Positions 35,463-38,991 of a DNA stretch of 38,991 nucleotides are shown here, in pieces. The stretch spans positions 1 through 38,991 of the forward strand of contig CAJXMX010000005.1 of the NCBI GenBank assembly GCA_913056355.1, read 5' to 3'. Under the pieces are notes generated by a model. It searched no databases, was not told where the DNA came from, and saw only the letters and a program-made list of their open reading frames with translations. This DNA is from an uncultured Opitutales bacterium (lineage in GTDB: Bacteria > Verrucomicrobiota > Verrucomicrobiia > Opitutales > Oceanipulchritudinaceae). Each line of letters begins with the position of its first letter. Positions within the stretch are counted from its first letter, which is position 1. The position numbers and the translations under genes are program-made.

Positions 35463-38400
35463 ATGTCCATGTCCCACCCAATGGCCCTAGATAGAACCGC
35501 GCTTCGCAATGCCTACCGCCAGGACGAGGACACCTGCCTGGCCGAGCGGATGGAACAGGCTTCCATCGTCAACCAGCTGCACGAGAAATCCGCCAGTCTC
35601 GCCAGCAAGCTGATCCTCGATGCGCGAAAACGCGAAAGCAGCGGGCTGGACGCCTTCCTGCACAGCTATGGCCTGAACACGGACGAGGGCATTGCCCTCA
35701 TGTGCCTTGCCGAGGCGCTGCTGCGCGTGCCGGACGAGGAAACCGCCGACGCGCTGATCCGCGACAAGGTGGCGACGCAGGACTGGGCCGAGCACATCGG
35801 CGAGAGCGGCAGCGTGTTCGTGAACGCCGCCACCTTCTCCCTGATGCTGACCGGCGAAGTGCTGCGCGGCGGCAAGAGCCAGGAGAAGGGCCTCGCCAAT
35901 GCGCTGCGCCGCGCGACTGGCCGCATGGGCGAGCCGGTTATCCGCAACGCCACCTGGCAGGCCATGCGCATCATCGGCGGCCAGTTCGTCTATGCCCGCA
36001 CCATCGAGGAAGCGATGGGCCGCGCCAAGCCGGAGAAGAAGCGCGGACTGACACACAGCTTCGACATGCTCGGCGAAGCGGCGATGACCTTTGACGATGC
36101 CGAGAAGTACGCCAATGCTTACTGGGACGCGATCGAGCGGCTCGCCGAGGAACCTGGCGACGTGCACACCGGCCCCGGCATTTCGGTGAAGCTGTCGGCG
36201 CTCTATCCCAAGTACGATTTCTACCACGCCGAGGCGGCCCGCAAGGCCATCGTGCCCATCGTCAAGGAACTGGCGATCAAGGCGCGCGAGGCGAACATCC
36301 ACTTCACCATCGACGCCGAAGAGGCCGAGCGGCTGGAACTCAGCCTCGACATCTTCGAAGACCTGATGAAGGACGACGAGCTGTTCGACGACGGCACAGA
36401 GGAAGGCTGGACCGGCTTCGGCCTTGCCATCCAGGCTTACCAGAAGCGCGGCGTGCCGCTGTGCAAATGGGTGGCGAAGCTTGCCCGCAGGCACGAACGC
36501 AAGCTGTTCGTGCGGTTGGTGAAAGGCGCCTACTGGGACGCTGAGATCAAGCTTTCCCAGGTTGGCGGGCACTCCGATTTTCCCGTGTTCACCCGCAAGG
36601 TGGGCACCGACGTATCCTTCCTCGCCTGCGCCAACGAACTGCTGAAGGCCGAGGACTCGATCTATCCCGCCTTCGCCACGCACAATGCCTATACCATCGG
36701 CGCGATCCTTGCGATGGCCGGGGATACCCCGTTCGAATTCCAGCGCCTGCACGGCATGGGCGAGGAAATATACGGCGCGCTTGCCAAGATGCAGGGCGAC
36801 AAGAAGACGCCGGTGCGCATCTACGCGCCTGTCGGCGGGCACAAGGAACTGCTGGCCTATCTCGTCCGCCGCCTCCTGGAAAACGGCGCGAACTCCAGTT
36901 TTGTCAACCGCATGGCCGATGCCGATGTGCCGGTCGAGGAACTGGTGACGAACCCGATCAGCGACCTTGCCGCGATGCGCCCCTATCGCAACCCGGCTAT
37001 TCCGCTGCCGATCGATATCTATCCCAACCGGCGCAACTCGATGGGCGTGGACCTTGCCCATCCGCCCGAGTTCGAGGAATTGCAGGAAAAGCTCGCCTAC
37101 TGGCGGCAGGATCATCCCGTCGCTCGCCCCACCCTGATGGCAGACGTGGAGCACGAGAAACACGAAGTCCGCGCCCCGCAATCGGGCAAGGTCGGGGGCC
37201 ACCAGGTGATGGCCAGCGAGCGCGACGTGGACCTCGCCCTCGCCCGCGCCGTGGCAGCACAGCCGATGTGGGATGCGATGGGCGGTCAGGCCCGCGCGGA
37301 CCTGCTGATCAAGGCGTCGGACCTGCTGGAAGACAACATGGCCCGGTTCATGGACCTGTGCCGCCGGGAGGCGGGCAAGACCATGATGGACGGCGTGCTG
37401 GAAGTGCGCGAAGCCGTGGATTTCCTGCGCTACTACGCCTGCGAGGCGCGCATGCTGTTCGGTGCCCCGCAGCCGCTGCCCGGCCCGACGGGTGAGCAGA
37501 ACCTGCTGCGCCTGCACGGGCGCGGCGTGTTCGCCACGATCAGCCCGTGGAACTTCCCGCTGGCGATCTTCATGGGCCCTGCCGCCGCCGCGCTTGCCGC
37601 AGGCAATACGGTTGTCGCCAAGCCGGCCGAACAGACACCGCTGATCGCCGCGCTCGCCATCGACCTGTGCCACGAGGCAGGCATTCCCAAGGACGTGCTG
37701 CAACTCCTTCCCGGCGACGGCAAGGTCGGCGCGGCGCTCACTTCCGATCCACGCGTGACGGGCGTGGCTTTCACCGGCTCCACGGGGACGGCCCACGCCA
37801 TCAACCGCTCGCTCGCCGCGCGAGAGGGCGCCATCGGCACCCTGATTGCCGAGACCGGCGGGATGAACGCGATGGTCGTCGACTCCAGCGCCCTGCCCGA
37901 ACAGGTAACCCGCGACGTGATCGCCTCTGCCTTCCAGAGCGCAGGCCAGCGCTGTTCGGCCCTGCGCGTTCTGTACCTGCAGGAAGACGTGGCGGACGAG
38001 ATGCTGGAAATGATCAAGGGCGCGTTCAAGGCGCAGGTGATCGGCGATCCCGCCAATCTGAGCACGGACATCGGCCCGGTAATCGACGCCGAAGCGCGCG
38101 AGAAGCTGCAGAACCACGTGCAGGAAATGATCGACGCGGGCTTCCCCGTGTGGCGCCGTTCGATGCCGACAGAGTGCGAGCAGGGCAATTTCTTCTCGCC
38201 CACTATCATCGAGATCGGCTCCATCCTCGACCTCGACGAGGAGCAGTTCGGCCCGATCCTGCACGTCTGCCGCTATCCGGCAGGCAGCCTCGGCAAGGTG
38301 CTGGATGACATCAACTCCACCGGATACGGGCTTACGCTGGGACTGCACAGCCGCATCGACGAGACCCGCCGCTTCGTGGAAGCGCGCGCGAAGGTCGGCA

Positions 38401-38588
38401 ACTTCTACGTTAACCGCAACCAGATCGGCGCGGTGGTGGGCAGCCAGCCGTTCGGCGGCGAAGGCCTGTCGGGCACCGGTCCCAAGGCGGGGGGGCCGCA
38501 TTATGTGACGCGGTTCGCCACGGAGCGGGTGACGACGATCGACACCACGGCAGCGGGCGGTAACGCGAGCCTGCTGGCAGGAGGATAA
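35463..38588 (+). CDS. putA: Bifunctional proline dehydrogenase / L-glutamate gamma-semialdehyde dehydrogenase
   Basis: PRODH core 'GISVKLSALYPKYD', 'KLFVRLVKGAYWDAEIK', 'FATHNAYTI'; ALDH core 'ISPWNFPLAIFMGPAAAALAAGNTVVAKPAEQTP', 'AFTGSTGTAH', 'FQSAGQRCSALR'. ATG 35463 is preferred to the ORF-track 35052, which runs antisense through the Nmad3-like gene. Confidence 0.93.
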   Translation: MSMSHPMALDRTALRNAYRQDEDTCLAERMEQASIVNQLHEKSASLASKLILDARKRESSGLDAFLHSYGLNTDEGIALMCLAEALLRVPDEETADALIRDKVATQDWAEHIGESGSVFVNAATFSLMLTGEVLRGGKSQEKGLANALRRATGRMGEPVIRNATWQAMRIIGGQFVYARTIEEAMGRAKPEKKRGLTHSFDMLGEAAMTFDDAEKYANAYWDAIERLAEEPGDVHTGPGISVKLSALYPKYDFYHAEAARKAIVPIVKELAIKAREANIHFTIDAEEAERLELSLDIFEDLMKDDELFDDGTEEGWTGFGLAIQAYQKRGVPLCKWVAKLARRHERKLFVRLVKGAYWDAEIKLSQVGGHSDFPVFTRKVGTDVSFLACANELLKAEDSIYPAFATHNAYTIGAILAMAGDTPFEFQRLHGMGEEIYGALAKMQGDKKTPVRIYAPVGGHKELLAYLVRRLLENGANSSFVNRMADADVPVEELVTNPISDLAAMRPYRNPAIPLPIDIYPNRRNSMGVDLAHPPEFEELQEKLAYWRQDHPVARPTLMADVEHEKHEVRAPQSGKVGGHQVMASERDVDLALARAVAAQPMWDAMGGQARADLLIKASDLLEDNMARFMDLCRREAGKTMMDGVLEVREAVDFLRYYACEARMLFGAPQPLPGPTGEQNLLRLHGRGVFATISPWNFPLAIFMGPAAAALAAGNTVVAKPAEQTPLIAALAIDLCHEAGIPKDVLQLLPGDGKVGAALTSDPRVTGVAFTGSTGTAHAINRSLAAREGAIGTLIAETGGMNAMVVDSSALPEQVTRDVIASAFQSAGQRCSALRVLYLQEDVADEMLEMIKGAFKAQVIGDPANLSTDIGPVIDAEAREKLQNHVQEMIDAGFPVWRRSMPTECEQGNFFSPTIIEIGSILDLDEEQFGPILHVCRYPAGSLGKVLDDINSTGYGLTLGLHSRIDETRRFVEARAKVGNFYVNRNQIGAVVGSQPFGGEGLSGTGPKAGGPHYVTRFATERVTTIDTTAAGGNASLLAGG

Positions 38589-38597
38589 CGTTAAGGG

Positions 38598-38991
38598 TCA
38601 GCCGATCGCTGGCGAAAGAAATCCCAGCGCGTAGACGAAGCCACCTGCGAGCAGTAGGCTCAGGACTGCAAACATTGCCAGGACCAGGTCGGGCACCGGG
38701 GAGGGTTCGGGGTACCTTGCCCGCGCCTCGCGCACCCATTGCTTCGCCTCCTCCTCCGGTATGGGCGGGGCAAAGGCGGGCGCGGCCAGCAGGACGGCGC
38801 TGACTGCGGCCGCCGTTATCGGTTCGTCGAAGGCCGCGCCGAATTCCCAGCCGATATCGGAATAGCTTTCCCGAACGATCGTGGCCGTCACCGTCCCCGC
38901 CTCGGGCACGACGAGCTGGATCTGCTCGCCGATCTCGAAGCTGGCGGATGTCTGCAGCCGCATGCCGGTGGGGGAAATATCCATGATGAGG
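38598..38991 (-). CDS. PilZ-domain protein with C-terminal TM, truncated at the window edge
   Basis: 'LIMDISPTGMRLQTSASFEIGEQIQLVVPEAGTVTATIVRESYSDIGWEFGAAFDEP' PilZ-type motif; the frame stays open to the window end. Confidence 0.7.
   Translation of the reverse strand, partial: LIMDISPTGMRLQTSASFEIGEQIQLVVPEAGTVTATIVRESYSDIGWEFGAAFDEPITAAAVSAVLLAAPAFAPPIPEEEAKQWVREARARYPEPSPVPDLVLAMFAVLSLLLAGGFVYALGFLSPAIG

Noticed and set aside
35487-38501. 1004-aa minus-strand ORF antisense to putA
   Set aside because: High-GC shadow ORF; low-complexity His/Arg/Gly-rich translation with no domain, while the plus strand clearly encodes PutA.

Overview
The window appears to be a Verrucomicrobia-like chromosomal or MAG segment (about 1-34.8 kb) joined to an alphaproteobacterial-looking segment (about 34.82-38.99 kb). 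The join is probably an assembly chimera: a DnaJ C-terminus is fused in frame to an Nmad3-like protein. Lineage statements are inferred from protein flavour only.

The left part (1-14 kb) holds a truncated protein with PPC-like repeats, a sigma-54-type AAA+ regulator, a VIT/VWA protein with a GlyGly-CTERM-like tail directly followed by its likely processing protease (rhombosortase), a sulfatase, and a 1.7 kaa LEPR-XLL acidic repeat protein that starts with TTG.

A one-gene HTH-HipA kinase (YjjJ-like) at 14.3-15.6 kb has a palindromic operator over its start codon. It is flanked by two copies of a ~125-bp composite hairpin/tRNA-tail repeat.

From 15,723 to 31,049 there is a ~15.3 kb integrative island bounded by a 31-bp perfect direct repeat of the 3' end of an intact tRNA-Gly(TCC). 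It carries a tyrosine integrase, candidate Int arm sites at both ends, an AlpA-like HTH protein, a RepA-like ATPase, and a defence-type cargo. The cargo comprises a toxin-antitoxin-SecB chaperone (TAC) module, a type I R-M locus (hsdRMS), and an overlapping three-gene operon headed by a TIGR04255-family protein. That operon is the best candidate here for a poorly described system.

The right part has an SLC13 transporter, a thioesterase, prmA, purN, the dnaJ/Nmad3 chimera, putA and a truncated PilZ gene. All calls come from reading the sequence; no searches were run.
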